Source: LMDS01 sp039930465 (GTDB taxonomy: Bacteria > Pseudomonadota > Gammaproteobacteria > Burkholderiales > Burkholderiaceae_C). Taken from it: a stretch of DNA of 64,000 bases. Each line of letters opens with the position of its first letter. Position 1 is the stretch's first letter. The translations under genes and the position numbers were made by a program. The notes under the pieces were generated by a model. The model saw nothing but the letters and a program-made list of their open reading frames with translations. It had not been told where the DNA came from and ran no database searches. This document shows, one piece after another, positions 9,972-18,536 of this stretch. Location of the stretch: the NCBI GenBank assembly GCA_039930465.1, contig JBDTTU010000006.1, positions 1 to 64,000 of the forward strand. Reading direction: 5' to 3'.

Positions 9972-10301
9972 ATGAGCAGCGAACTGATCAAACACACTTC
10001 CGACGCATCGTTCGACACCGATGTGCTGAAGGCCGACAAACCCGTGCTGGTCGACTACTGGGCCGAATGGTGCGGCCCGTGCAAGATGATTGCGCCGATC
10101 CTCGACGAAGTCTCGAAAGACTACGACGGCCGCCTGAAGATCGCCAAGATGAACGTTGACGAGAACCGCGACGTACCGGCGAAGTTCGGTATTCGTGGCA
10201 TTCCGACCTTGATGCTTTTCAAGGACGGCCAGCTCGCCGCCACCAAGGTCGGCGCCCTGTCGAAAGCCCAGTTGACCGCGTTCCTCGACGGTCATCTATA
10301 A
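9972..10301 (+). CDS. trxA: Thioredoxin 1
   Basis: At 109 residues this is a standard-length thioredoxin with the redox motif WCGPCK near residues 33-38, the cis-proline segment RGIPTLMLFKDG, and KPVLVDYWAEWCGP around the first strand. It reduces cytoplasmic protein disulfides using electrons from thioredoxin reductase (family knowledge). The ATG is preceded by GAGGA. It stands alone upstream of rho, an order common in proteobacteria. Its stop codon lies inside a TATAAT sequence that could be a rho promoter. Confidence 0.97.
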   Translation: MSSELIKHTSDASFDTDVLKADKPVLVDYWAEWCGPCKMIAPILDEVSKDYDGRLKIAKMNVDENRDVPAKFGIRGIPTLMLFKDGQLAATKVGALSKAQLTAFLDGHL

Positions 10302-10302
10302 T
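10272..10302 (+). promoter_or_regulatory. Candidate rho promoter at the end of trxA
   Basis: TTGACC (10272-10277) and a perfect TATAAT (10297-10302) are separated by 19 bp, slightly longer than ideal. The -10 box overlaps the trxA stop codon. It would give a leader of about 250 nt before rho. Confidence 0.4.
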
Positions 10303-10316
10303 CTGCGTTAACCGCT

Positions 10317-10352
10317 GCAGAAACCGGCGCTTACCCAGCTCCCGGTTTCTGC
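10317..10352 (+). terminator. Hairpin after trxA, in rho leader
   Basis: An 11-bp perfect inverted repeat, GCAGAAACCGG (10317-10327) and CCGGTTTCTGC (10342-10352), encloses a 14-nt loop. No T-tract follows, so it may be a 3'-end-stabilising or attenuating hairpin rather than a classical intrinsic terminator. Confidence 0.5.
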
Positions 10353-10564
10353 CGCAAGAGATCTGCCCCCACCGCACGACGCGGGCCGCTGAATCAGCGT
10401 AGCAGCGTCAACGCCCACCCGGCGGCGCGTGTTTTCGGCACCCCCACTTCCCGTTCGTCGCGCGCTGCGCATTTCCGTACCCGGTCCTCTCTCTAGTTCC
10501 GGCTGCTCTCCAGGCTGGCCCTGCCCCGCGGCAGGCCGCCCGCATTCACCCAGGGTGTTCACCC
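10353..10564 (+). promoter_or_regulatory. C-rich rho leader, possible Rho-utilisation region
   Basis: These 212 bp before rho hold no convincing gene. The last third is a C/T-rich run with few purines, which suits Rho loading, plus a small hairpin CCTGCC/GGCAGG (10520-10535) just upstream of the ribosome site. Rho is known to control its own leader in E. coli; the same role here is inferred. Confidence 0.35.
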
Positions 10565-11827
10565 ATGCATCTTTCAGAACTCAAGCTGATCCACGTCTCC
10601 GAGCTCATCACGATGGGCGAGGCGCTCGAGATCGAGAACGTCGCCCGCATGCGCAAGCAGGAGCTGATGTTCGCGATCATGAAGAAGCGCGCCAAGGCCG
10701 GCGAGCAGGTGTTCGGCGACGGCGTGCTCGAAGTGCTGCCCGACGGCTTCGGCTTCCTGCGCTCGCCCGACGCCAGCTACATGGCGTCGACCGACGACAT
10801 CTACCTGAGCCCGAGCCAGATCCGGCGCTTCAACCTGCACACCGGCGACGCGATCGAAGGCGAAGTGCGGGTGCCGAAAGACGGCGAGCGTTATTTCGCG
10901 CTGGTGAAGGTCGACCGCGTGAACGGCGTGACCCCTGAGGAGGCCAAGCACAAGGTGATGTTCGAGAACCTGACGCCCTTGTTTCCCAAGGAGCAGTTCA
11001 AGCTCGAACGCGAGATCAAGACCGACGAGAACATCACCAGCCGCATCATCGACCTGGTCGCACCGATCGGCAAAGGCCAGCGCGCGCTGCTGGTCGCGCA
11101 GCCCAAGACCGGCAAGACGGTGATGATGCAGCAGCTGGCGCATGCGCTGGTCGCCAACCACCCCGAGGTCTACCTGATCGTGCTGCTGGTCGACGAGCGG
11201 CCCGAAGAAGTGACCGAAATGGTGCGCACGGTGCGCGGCGAGGTCATCAGCTCGACCTTCGACGAGCCCGCCGCGCGCCACGTGCAGGTGGCCGAAATGG
11301 TGATCGAGCGCGCCAAGCGCCTGGTCGAGATGAAAAGAGACGTGGTGATCCTGCTCGACTCGATCACACGCCTCGCCCGCGCCTACAACAACGTGTTGCC
11401 CTCCAGCGGCAAGGTGCTCACCGGCGGCATGGACTCGAACGCACTGCAGCGCCCGAAACGTTTCTTCGGCGCGGCTCGAAACGTCGAGGAAGGTGGCTCG
11501 CTGACCATCATCGGCACCGCCCTGATCGACACCGGCAGCCGCATGGACGAAGTGATCTACGAAGAGTTCAAGGGCACCGGCAACTGCGAAATCCACCTGG
11601 ATCGCCGCATGGCCGAGAAGCGCGTCTACCCGTCGATCCTGATCAACAAGAGCGGCACCCGCCGCGAAGAACTGCTGCTGCAGCCCGAGATCCTGCAAAA
11701 GACCTGGATCCTGCGAAAGCTGCTCTACCCGATGGACGAGATCGAGGCGATGGAATTCATTCTCGACAAGATGAAGTCGACGAAGAACAACCACGACTTC
11801 TTCGACATGATGCGCCGGGGCGGGTAG
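10565..11827 (+). CDS. rho: Transcription termination factor Rho
   Basis: At 420 residues this is the usual proteobacterial Rho length. The N-terminal RNA-binding domain (about 1-130) includes GFGFLRSPDASYMAS and DIYLSPSQIRRF. The C-terminal RecA-like ATPase has the Walker A region QPKTGKTVMM (near 180), VILLDSITRLARAYN (Walker B) and the Q-loop/R-loop region. It is the hexameric helicase that ends transcription at C-rich unstructured RNA. It has a long leader, and a TATAAT-bearing terminator lies 10 bp downstream. Confidence 0.98.
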   Translation: MHLSELKLIHVSELITMGEALEIENVARMRKQELMFAIMKKRAKAGEQVFGDGVLEVLPDGFGFLRSPDASYMASTDDIYLSPSQIRRFNLHTGDAIEGEVRVPKDGERYFALVKVDRVNGVTPEEAKHKVMFENLTPLFPKEQFKLEREIKTDENITSRIIDLVAPIGKGQRALLVAQPKTGKTVMMQQLAHALVANHPEVYLIVLLVDERPEEVTEMVRTVRGEVISSTFDEPAARHVQVAEMVIERAKRLVEMKRDVVILLDSITRLARAYNNVLPSSGKVLTGGMDSNALQRPKRFFGAARNVEEGGSLTIIGTALIDTGSRMDEVIYEEFKGTGNCEIHLDRRMAEKRVYPSILINKSGTRREELLLQPEILQKTWILRKLLYPMDEIEAMEFILDKMKSTKNNHDFFDMMRRGG

Positions 11828-11836
11828 CCGGCGCCG

Positions 11837-11859
11837 CCCGAGCTATAATCTCGGGTTTT
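11837..11859 (+). terminator. rho terminator with TATAAT in its loop
   Basis: The inverted repeat CCCGAG (11837-11842) and CTCGGG (11850-11855) encloses the loop CTATAAT and is followed by TTTT. The loop is a perfect -10 box, so the element could both end rho and start rpmE. No good -35 sequence is visible at 17 bp upstream. Confidence 0.55.
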
Positions 11860-11949
11860 CCGCTTGACGGAAAGTGCACCGAATGGTTCGGTGTGGCTCC
11901 CGTAACGACGGCGACCAAGTCGCCGAGGCAAATCATCAGCGAGGTTCGC

Positions 11950-12210
11950 ATGAAAGAAGGCATTCACCCCACGTACCGCGAAGTGTGCTTCGTGGATCTG
12001 TCCAACGGTTTCAAGTTCGTGACGCGCTCGTGCGCCACCAGCAAGGAAACCGTCAAGATGGACGACGGCCGCGAACTGCCGCTGTTCAAGCTGGAAACCA
12101 CCAGCGAATCGCACCCGTTCTACACCGGCACGCAGAAGAGCGTTGACTCGCTGGGCGGCCGTGTCGAGAAGTTCCGCAACAAGTTTGCGCACCTGAGCAC
12201 CAAGAAATAA
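11950..12210 (+). CDS. rpmE2: 50S ribosomal protein L31, type B
   Basis: The 86-residue protein beginning MKEGIHPTYREVCFVDLSNG is a type B L31, the zinc-independent form that lacks the paired CxxC cysteines of type A. It contains the family segments GFKFVTRS, SSESHPFYTG (here TSESHPFYTG) and GGRVEKFRNKF. I chose ATG 11950 because the family begins at this MKEGIHP; the frame is open 57 nt further upstream. The 5' leader has two short hairpins (CCGAATGGTTCGG and GGCGACCAAGTCGCC) that may play a role in feedback control (inference). Confidence 0.95.
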   Translation: MKEGIHPTYREVCFVDLSNGFKFVTRSCATSKETVKMDDGRELPLFKLETTSESHPFYTGTQKSVDSLGGRVEKFRNKFAHLSTKK

Positions 12211-12231
12211 GGATGCTCCGCATCCCGGAAG

Positions 12232-12256
12232 AAGGCAGCCTCGGCTGCCTTTTTTG
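12232..12256 (+). terminator. rpmE intrinsic terminator
   Basis: The stem GGCAGCC (12234-12240) and GGCTGCC (12243-12249) is flanked by AA on the left and a T6 run on the right, 22 bp after the rpmE stop. This is a textbook intrinsic terminator. Confidence 0.9.
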
Positions 12257-12329
12257 TTGCCCGCCCGTTGCACCGCGACCCGCGCGCCCGAGTTGCTGCA
12301 TCATTCGCGGCTGATTCCCGAGCCCTGCG

Positions 12330-13985
12330 TTGAACTCCCCGAACCCTGCCCTCGTCACCCAACGCGCCGCGCAGCCCATTCCGCGGCTGGCCTTGCTGCT
12401 GTTCTGCGCCGCCTATGTGCTGCCCGGCCTGTTCGGCCGCGACCCGTGGAAGAGCGCCGACATCACCGCGTTCGGCTACATGGTGAACATCGCGCAGGGT
12501 CACACGCCCTGGCTCGCGCCAACCGTCGGCGGCTTGCCGGCCGACGCCGCGCTGCTGCCCTACTGGCTCGGCGCCTCGTTCATCAAGCTGCTGGGCCCAT
12601 GGGTCGATCCGGCCGTGGCGGCGCGCATTCCGTTCTCGTTGCTGCTCGTCGTCGCGCTGGTACTGACCTGGTACGCCGCGTATCACCTGGCCCGCACCGA
12701 GGCCGCCCAACCGCTGCCTTTCGCGTTCGGTGGCGAGGCCAGCCCGACCGACTACGCAAGAGCCATTGCCGACGGAGCATTGCTGGCGCTGATCGCTTCG
12801 CTCGGCCTGCTCCAGCTCGGGCACGAAACCACGCCTGAACTGGCGCAACTGGCGAGCGTGGCGCTGTTCGTCTATGCGCTCGCAGCAAGCCCGTTCCGCG
12901 GCCTCCAACCCCGGCTCGCTGCGCTGGTGGCGCTGCCCGCCCTGGCAGCCAGCGGTGCGCCGAGCATGGCCCTGGCGCTGGGTGTGGTTGGGGCGGTGAT
13001 CTGCCAACGTTCGAGCTACGAGACCGCACGACGATTTGTGCGCTGGATCGTGGCCAGCGTCGTGCTGGCGCTGGTCGTGGCGACCGCACTCGGCGCCTGG
13101 GGCTGGCGAGTCGGTGCGGGCGAGATCACGCTGGCCCGGGCGTGGGAACTGCTGCGCCTGCTCGCCTGGTTCACCTGGCCGGCCTGGCCGCTCGCGCTCT
13201 GGACGGCGTGGCGCTGGCGCGGCCAGCTTTCCGACCGTCACATCGCCATTCCGCTGGGAGGTGGCGGCGTGGCCCTCGTCGCCTGCGTGACGATGGGTGG
13301 CTCCGACCGCGCCCTGATGCTCGCGCTGCCGCCGCTGGCCGTGCTGGCGGCCTTCGCGCTGCCCACGCTGCAACGCAGCACCGCCGCGGCCATCGACTGG
13401 TTTTCGGTCTTCTTCTTCAGCATCGGCAGCATCGTCATCTGGGTCGTCTATGCCTCGATCCAGACCGGTTTGCCCCGCCAGCCGGCCCTCAACATCGCGC
13501 GCCTCGCGCCCGGCTACACACACAGTTTTTCGCTGCTGGCGCTGGCCCTGGCACTGTTCGGCACGCTGGCCTGGCTGTGGCTCGTGAAGTGGCGCACCGG
13601 GCGCAGCCGCCACCCGCTGTGGAAGAGCCTCGTGTTGCCGGCGAGCGGCGTGGCCCTGTGCTGGCTGCTGATGATGACGCTGCTGTTGCCACCGCTCGAC
13701 CACGCACGCAGTTACCGTTCGCTGGTACAGCGCATTGCGCAGCAGGTGCCACGTGGCGCCTGCATCGCCGCGCCCGGCGTGCCGCGCGCGCAGGTGGTCG
13801 CGATGGAGCACCTCGGCGGCTACCGTGTCGATGCGCTGACACCCGCGCGCACCACCGCGTGTGACTACCTGGTGCAGATGCAGTCGGCCACATCGCCCGG
13901 GCCGGGATGGCGGCTGTTGGCCCGCGAGCGACGCAACACGCGCGACGACGAAACCACCACGGTCTACCGCCGCGCGAAAAGCTGA
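12330..13985 (+). CDS. Membrane glycosyltransferase of the GT39/ArnT-like superfamily
   Basis: This 551-residue integral membrane protein has about ten hydrophobic segments and an early periplasmic loop FGRDPWKSADITAFGY, whose acidic residues match the position of the catalytic Asp in dolichyl-phosphate-mannose and ArnT-type (GT-C) transferases. It ends with a soluble domain of about 100 residues (GACIAAPGVPRAQV...). Such enzymes move a sugar from a polyprenyl-phosphate carrier onto lipid or protein at the outer face of the inner membrane. The donor and acceptor cannot be read from the sequence. It stands alone after the rpmE terminator and converges on phoR with a 7-bp gap. Confidence 0.72.
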   Translation: MNSPNPALVTQRAAQPIPRLALLLFCAAYVLPGLFGRDPWKSADITAFGYMVNIAQGHTPWLAPTVGGLPADAALLPYWLGASFIKLLGPWVDPAVAARIPFSLLLVVALVLTWYAAYHLARTEAAQPLPFAFGGEASPTDYARAIADGALLALIASLGLLQLGHETTPELAQLASVALFVYALAASPFRGLQPRLAALVALPALAASGAPSMALALGVVGAVICQRSSYETARRFVRWIVASVVLALVVATALGAWGWRVGAGEITLARAWELLRLLAWFTWPAWPLALWTAWRWRGQLSDRHIAIPLGGGGVALVACVTMGGSDRALMLALPPLAVLAAFALPTLQRSTAAAIDWFSVFFFSIGSIVIWVVYASIQTGLPRQPALNIARLAPGYTHSFSLLALALALFGTLAWLWLVKWRTGRSRHPLWKSLVLPASGVALCWLLMMTLLLPPLDHARSYRSLVQRIAQQVPRGACIAAPGVPRAQVVAMEHLGGYRVDALTPARTTACDYLVQMQSATSPGPGWRLLARERRNTRDDETTTVYRRAKS

Positions 13986-13992
13986 ACGCGCC

Positions 13993-15354
13993 TCAGCCGA
14001 ACGCGCTTTGGGCGGCGTTGGACGCGCTCGGCACGGCCGCGCCGGCAGCGCTGGCGCGAACTCTGGCCGCCGGGAACACCAACCGGAACACCGAACCCTT
14101 GCCAACTTCACTCTGAATGTCGAGCTCACCACCGTGGCGCTGCACCACGTGCTTGACGATCGACAGACCGAGCCCGGTGCCCCCGGTATCGCGCGAGCGG
14201 CTGCCGTCGACACGGTAGAAGCGTTCGGCCAGGCGCGGCAGGTGCTCGCGCGCGATGCCCGGCCCGCTGTCTACGACGGCGATCTCGCCCGACCCATCGG
14301 CCTGCACGCACCAAGTCAATTCAATGCGGCCGCCCTCGGGCGTATAGCGCACCGCGTTGTTGACGAGGTTCGTGATCGCGCTCTGCAGTTCGCTCTGCGC
14401 GCCGGCAATCTGCGCGTCGGTCTCGGCCGCAAAAACCAGTGTGTGGCGCCCTGCCGACAGCACCCGCGCGTCGACCTCGATCTGCGCCAGCAGCGGCTTC
14501 AGCGCCACCCAGCGGTCAGCGTTGGGCCGCGGGCTGCCTTCGAGCTGCGCCAGCGTGAGCAGGTCGCTCACCAGCGAGCCCATGCGATCGGCCTGTTGCG
14601 TCATCAGTTGCAACACCCGTTTGCGCTCGACCTCGGTCAGCGGCAGGCTGCGCAGCGTTTCGATGAAACCCGACAGCACCGTCAGCGGTGTGCGGATCTC
14701 GTGCGACACGTTGGCGACGAAGTGGCGCCGCATGCCGTCGGAGCGCTCGCGCTCGGTGATGTCGAGCGACAGCACCAGCTTCTGCGCGTCACCGTATTCG
14801 CGCACCAGCACCGACAGCAGCCCCTTGCCGCGTGGTTCGGGCATCTGCACCGGTTCGTCGAACTTTCCGGCCTGCAGGTAAGCCACGAACGCCGGCGCAC
14901 GAACCAGGTTGGTGATGCGTTGGCGGCGGTCACGCTGCGGGTCGAGCCCGAAATGGTCGGCGGCGAGCGAGTTGCACCACTCGATCTGGTCGCCCGCGTC
15001 GAGCAGCATCACACCGTTCGGCGAGGCCTCGATCGCCGAGAGAAACTGCGTGAGCCGGTTGCGTTCGGTCGTGGCCGACAGCTCGCGCAAACGCAGTGAG
15101 CGTTCGATGCGGTAACCGAGCTCGCCCCACAAGCCGGCGTCGCGCGGCGCCGGCCCTTCTTGCGAACCACGCAACCAGGCGATCAGGCGGTAGCCGTGCA
15201 AGGTGTCGCGCACCACGATCACGGTGATGGCAAACGCGCCACCCAGCAACAAACCCGCCAGCGACGCATTGGTACGATCGAACCACAGGCCCATCAGGCC
15301 GCCGGCCAGCATCGCCAGCACGACCGCCAGGAAACGCGGCAGTAACCAGATCAT
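13993..15354 (-). CDS. phoR: Phosphate regulon sensor histidine kinase PhoR
   Basis: This 453-residue inner-membrane kinase has two N-terminal membrane segments (about 5-25 and 33-48), a PAS domain (about 100-200), the dimerisation/phosphoacceptor motif FVANVSHEIRTPL (His218), and a HATPase domain with the N box NLVNNAVRYTPEGG, G1 VVDSGPGI and G2 GGTGLGLSIV. It phosphorylates PhoB when phosphate is scarce and is held inactive by PstSCAB-PhoU (family knowledge). It ends the pst-pho operon, 13 bp after phoB, with a short Ala/Ser tail. Confidence 0.95.
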   Translation of the reverse strand: MIWLLPRFLAVVLAMLAGGLMGLWFDRTNASLAGLLLGGAFAITVIVVRDTLHGYRLIAWLRGSQEGPAPRDAGLWGELGYRIERSLRLRELSATTERNRLTQFLSAIEASPNGVMLLDAGDQIEWCNSLAADHFGLDPQRDRRQRITNLVRAPAFVAYLQAGKFDEPVQMPEPRGKGLLSVLVREYGDAQKLVLSLDITERERSDGMRRHFVANVSHEIRTPLTVLSGFIETLRSLPLTEVERKRVLQLMTQQADRMGSLVSDLLTLAQLEGSPRPNADRWVALKPLLAQIEVDARVLSAGRHTLVFAAETDAQIAGAQSELQSAITNLVNNAVRYTPEGGRIELTWCVQADGSGEIAVVDSGPGIAREHLPRLAERFYRVDGSRSRDTGGTGLGLSIVKHVVQRHGGELDIQSEVGKGSVFRLVFPAARVRASAAGAAVPSASNAAQSAFG

Positions 15355-15367
15355 CGGGCGCGGCGCC

Positions 15368-16075
15368 TCACGCCGAAAGCGCTTGCGCCACCGGCTGTTG
15401 TGTCAGGCGATAGCCGGCGCCGCGCACGGTCTCGATCATCGTGGCGCACTGCACCGGGTTGAGCGCTTCGCGCAAGCGCTTCACGTGAACATCGACCGTG
15501 CGCTCTTCGATGAACACGTGGTCGCCCCAGACGCGGTCGAGCAGTTGCGCCCGGCTGTGCACACGCTCTGGGTGGGTCATGAAGAAGTGCAGCAGGCGGA
15601 ACTCGGTGGCACCCACCTTCACCTCGGCATCACCGCGCGTCACGCGGCGCGTCGACGGGTCGATCTTGAGCGCGCCCACTTCCACCGCCGCGTCGAGCGC
15701 CTCGGGCGCCTTGCGGCGCAGCAGTGCGCGAATACGCGCCATCAGTTCGTTGGTCGAGAACGGTTTGGTGAGGTAGTCGTCGGCGCCCGAGTCGAGCCCG
15801 GTGATCTTGTCGGCTTCATCGGCGCGCGCGGTGAGCATGATCACCGGCAGCTCGCGCGTGCGCGCTTCGCTGCGCCAGCGCTTGGCCAGCGCCACGCCCG
15901 ACTGGCCCGGCAACATCCAGTCGAGGATGATCAGGTCGGGCAGTTCGCCGTTGACCGCTGCCTGCGCCTGCTCGGCCGTGCCGGCGATCGTGACTTCGAA
16001 GCCGGCGTGCCGCAGGTTGATGGAGATCAGCTCGGCGATTGCCGATTCGTCTTCGACCACGAGGATGTGGCTCAT
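15368..16075 (-). CDS. phoB: Phosphate regulon response regulator PhoB
   Basis: The 235-residue OmpR/PhoB-family regulator begins MSHILVVEDE, with acidic residues 9-10, phosphoacceptor Asp52 in LIILDWMLPG and Lys in TKPFS (near 106). The C-terminal winged-helix domain has EFRLLHFFMTHPERV and RTVDVHVKRLREAL. ATG 16075 is chosen because AGGAG lies 6 nt upstream and the family starts here, although the frame runs open to 16207. It binds Pho boxes such as the one before pstS. The gene lies between phoU and phoR in one transcription direction. Confidence 0.96.
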   Translation of the reverse strand: MSHILVVEDESAIAELISINLRHAGFEVTIAGTAEQAQAAVNGELPDLIILDWMLPGQSGVALAKRWRSEARTRELPVIMLTARADEADKITGLDSGADDYLTKPFSTNELMARIRALLRRKAPEALDAAVEVGALKIDPSTRRVTRGDAEVKVGATEFRLLHFFMTHPERVHSRAQLLDRVWGDHVFIEERTVDVHVKRLREALNPVQCATMIETVRGAGYRLTQQPVAQALSA

Positions 16076-16100
16076 GCGCAGCTCCTGAATGCCGTTCGGG

Positions 16101-16808
16101 TCATCGAACCAGCGACTCCACGTCAACGATCGAGTTGTGGCGCACGTCGGTGCCCTTGACGATGTAGATGATCTGCTCGGCCAGGTTCTTGGCGTGGTCG
16201 CCGACACGCTCGATCGCCTTGGCCACGAACACCAGGTCGATGCTGGAGGAAATGGTACGCGGGTCTTCCATCATGTAGGTGATGAGCTTGCGCATCAGGC
16301 CGTCGAACTCCTGATCGATCAGGTCGTCTTGCTTCAACACTTCGATCGCCTTGTCGACATCGAGCCGTGCAAAAGCGTCGAGCGCCTTGCGCAACTGGGC
16401 CACCGCCAGCTCCGATTCGTAGGCCAGGTCATTCACCGGCAGCCGCATGCGGCTCGACGCGCCAGAATTCACCAGCCGCTGCACGGTGCGTGCAATGCGC
16501 GCCGCTTCGTCGCCCACACGCTCGAGGTTGGCGATGGTCTTCGAGATCGCGATCAGCAGGCGCAGGTCGCGTGCGGTCGGCTGGCGCCGCGCGATGATGG
16601 TCGAAAGGTCGCGGTCGATCTCGATCTCGGTCGTGTTGACACGTTCTTCGGTGGCGAGCACGTCGGACGCGATGTCGGCGCTGAAGTTGGTCAGCGCGTA
16701 GACCGAGCGCGCGACCTGCGACTCGACCATGCCGCCCATTTCGAGCACGCGGGTCGAGATGCCGCTGAGCTCGGCATCAAATTGGGTGGAAAGGTGTTTG
16801 TCGCTCAT
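16101..16808 (-). CDS. phoU: Phosphate signalling complex protein PhoU
   Basis: This 235-residue, all-helical protein is made of two PhoU three-helix bundles. The metal/acidic motifs are ISKTIANLERVGDEAARI in the first repeat and VFVAKAIERVGDHAKNLAE in the second. It couples the PstSCAB transporter to PhoR and keeps the Pho response off in high phosphate (family knowledge). It sits 31 bp after pstB and 25 bp before phoB, within the operon. Confidence 0.96.
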   Translation of the reverse strand: MSDKHLSTQFDAELSGISTRVLEMGGMVESQVARSVYALTNFSADIASDVLATEERVNTTEIEIDRDLSTIIARRQPTARDLRLLIAISKTIANLERVGDEAARIARTVQRLVNSGASSRMRLPVNDLAYESELAVAQLRKALDAFARLDVDKAIEVLKQDDLIDQEFDGLMRKLITYMMEDPRTISSSIDLVFVAKAIERVGDHAKNLAEQIIYIVKGTDVRHNSIVDVESLVR

Positions 16809-16839
16809 GTTGTGTGTCCTGGTTGATCCGCCGCCGCCA

Positions 16840-17625
16840 TCACCCGAAACGCCCGGTGATGTAGTCCTCGGTGTCCTTCTTCTTCGGCTTCATGAAGAGT
16901 TCCGAGGTCGGGCCGAATTCGATCAGGTCGCCCAGGTACATGTAGGTCGTGTAGTCGGAGCAGCGCGCCGCCTGCTGCATGTTGTGGGTGACGATCACGA
17001 CCGTGTAGTCACTCTTCAGCTCACCGATCAGCTCTTCGATCTTGCCGGTGGAGATCGGGTCGAGCGCCGAGCAGGGTTCGTCGAGCAAGAGCACTTCGGG
17101 CTTGATCGCGATACCCCGGGCGATGCACAGGCGCTGCTGCTGCCCGCCCGACAGGCCCGAGCCGCTCTGGTCCAGCTTGTCTTTCACCTCGGTCCAGAGT
17201 GCAGCCTTCTTCAACGCCCACTCGACACGCTCGTCCATCTCGACCCGCGGCAGCGTCTCGAAGAGTTTCACGCCGAACGCGATGTTGTCGTAGATCGACA
17301 TCGGAAACGGCGTGGGCTTCTGGAACACCATGCCGACCTTGGCACGCAGCAACGACACGTCTTCCTTGCTCTTCAGGATGTTTTCGCCGTCGAGAATGAT
17401 CTCGCCTTCGGCACGCTGCTCGGGGTAGAGCTCGAACATGCGGTTGAAGGTGCGCAGCAAGGTCGACTTGCCGCAGCCCGAGGGCCCGATGAAGGCGGTG
17501 ACCTTCTTCTCGGGAATGTCCATGTTGATGTTCTTCAGCGCGTGAAAGCCACCGTAGTAGAAGTTCAGGTTGCGCACCGAAAGCTTGGGCTTCTCGGTGA
17601 CGGGCAGATCGACCTTGGTGTCCAT
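16840..17625 (-). CDS. pstB: Phosphate ABC transporter ATP-binding protein PstB
   Basis: The 261-residue ATPase shows Walker A GPSGCGKST (near 47-55), Q-loop FQKPTPFP, signature LSGGQQQRLCIAR, Walker B VLLLDEPCSALDP and the H-loop VTHNMQQAARCSD. These, with the FPMSIYDNIAFG segment, are diagnostic of PstB. ATG 17625 starts MDTKVDLPVTEKPKL; the open frame reaching 18060 is overlap with pstA in another frame. It drives high-affinity phosphate import with PstA and PstC. Confidence 0.97.
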   Translation of the reverse strand: MDTKVDLPVTEKPKLSVRNLNFYYGGFHALKNINMDIPEKKVTAFIGPSGCGKSTLLRTFNRMFELYPEQRAEGEIILDGENILKSKEDVSLLRAKVGMVFQKPTPFPMSIYDNIAFGVKLFETLPRVEMDERVEWALKKAALWTEVKDKLDQSGSGLSGGQQQRLCIARGIAIKPEVLLLDEPCSALDPISTGKIEELIGELKSDYTVVIVTHNMQQAARCSDYTTYMYLGDLIEFGPTSELFMKPKKKDTEDYITGRFG

Positions 17626-17633
17626 CGGGGACC

Positions 17634-18536
17634 TCAGTGTTTGTTGCGAAGGAAGGTGCGCGCCAGGATGTTGAGCACCAGCACACCCATCGTGATCAGG
17701 AAGACGCCGGCCCACGCCAGCTTCTGCCAGTTCTCGTACGGGCTCATCGCGAACTTGAAGATCGTGACCGGCAGGCTCGCCATCGGCGAACTCAGGTCGC
17801 TGGTCCAGAACTGGTTTGACAATGCGGTGAACAGCAGCGGCGCGGTCTCGCCGGCGATGCGCGCGAGTGCGAGCAGGATGCCGGTGAGCACACCGGCGCG
17901 CGCCGACTTCAAGGTCACGGTCATGATGACCTTCCATTTTGGCGTGCCCAGCGCATAGGCCGCTTCGCGCAGCGCATTCGGGATCAAAGACAGCATGTTC
18001 TCGGTCGTGCGGATCACGACCGGGATCACGATCAGCGCCAGCGCCAGGATGCCGGCCCAACCCGAAAAGCTCTTCAAGCGCGCGACCACCACCGAGTAGA
18101 TGAACAGGCCGACGACGATGGACGGGGCGGCCAGCAAAATGTCGTTGATGAAGCGGGTGACGCTGCCGAGCCAGGTCTTCTGGCCGTACTCGGCCAGGTA
18201 GATGCCGGCCAGGATGCCGACCGGCGTGCCGATCAGCGTCGCCAGCGAGACCATCGTGACCGAGCCGAAGATCGCGTTGGCAAGACCGCCGTCTTCGGAC
18301 AGCGGCGGTGGCGTCATCTGCGTGAACAGCGACAGCGTCAGGCCGCCGATGCCCAGGCGCACGGTCTCGACCAGAATCCAGATGAGCCAGAACAGCCCGA
18401 AGGCCATCGCCGCCAGCGACAGGGTCAACGCGATCCCGTTGACGCGTTTGCGGCGCACATGCTTGGCAACGCGCGAGGCCTGCAGCGCGGAGACGGGTGG
18501 CGGCATCGTGGTGGTGGTGGGGATGGTGTTGCTCAT
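17634..18536 (-). CDS. pstA: Phosphate ABC transporter permease PstA
   Basis: This 300-residue permease has six membrane segments after a cytoplasmic, Arg-rich N-terminus (RVAKHVRRKRVNG). The EAA-type loop that contacts PstB reads EAAYALGTPKWKVIMTVTL. ATG 18536 overlaps the pstC stop (ATGA, 18533-18536), which indicates translational coupling. It forms the inner-membrane channel with PstC. Confidence 0.96.
   Translation of the reverse strand: MSNTIPTTTTMPPPVSALQASRVAKHVRRKRVNGIALTLSLAAMAFGLFWLIWILVETVRLGIGGLTLSLFTQMTPPPLSEDGGLANAIFGSVTMVSLATLIGTPVGILAGIYLAEYGQKTWLGSVTRFINDILLAAPSIVVGLFIYSVVVARLKSFSGWAGILALALIVIPVVIRTTENMLSLIPNALREAAYALGTPKWKVIMTVTLKSARAGVLTGILLALARIAGETAPLLFTALSNQFWTSDLSSPMASLPVTIFKFAMSPYENWQKLAWAGVFLITMGVLVLNILARTFLRNKH

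Noticed and set aside
7078..9975. Very long open frame on the plus strand, opposite addB
   Set aside because: It is a GC-driven shadow: Arg/Gln/His-rich, low-complexity translation with no domain, and it lies antisense to a well-conserved gene.
12120..14213. Long minus-strand frame opposite the glycosyltransferase and rpmE
   Set aside because: It crosses a terminator and several genes on the other strand and has low-complexity Gln/Arg/Gly composition.
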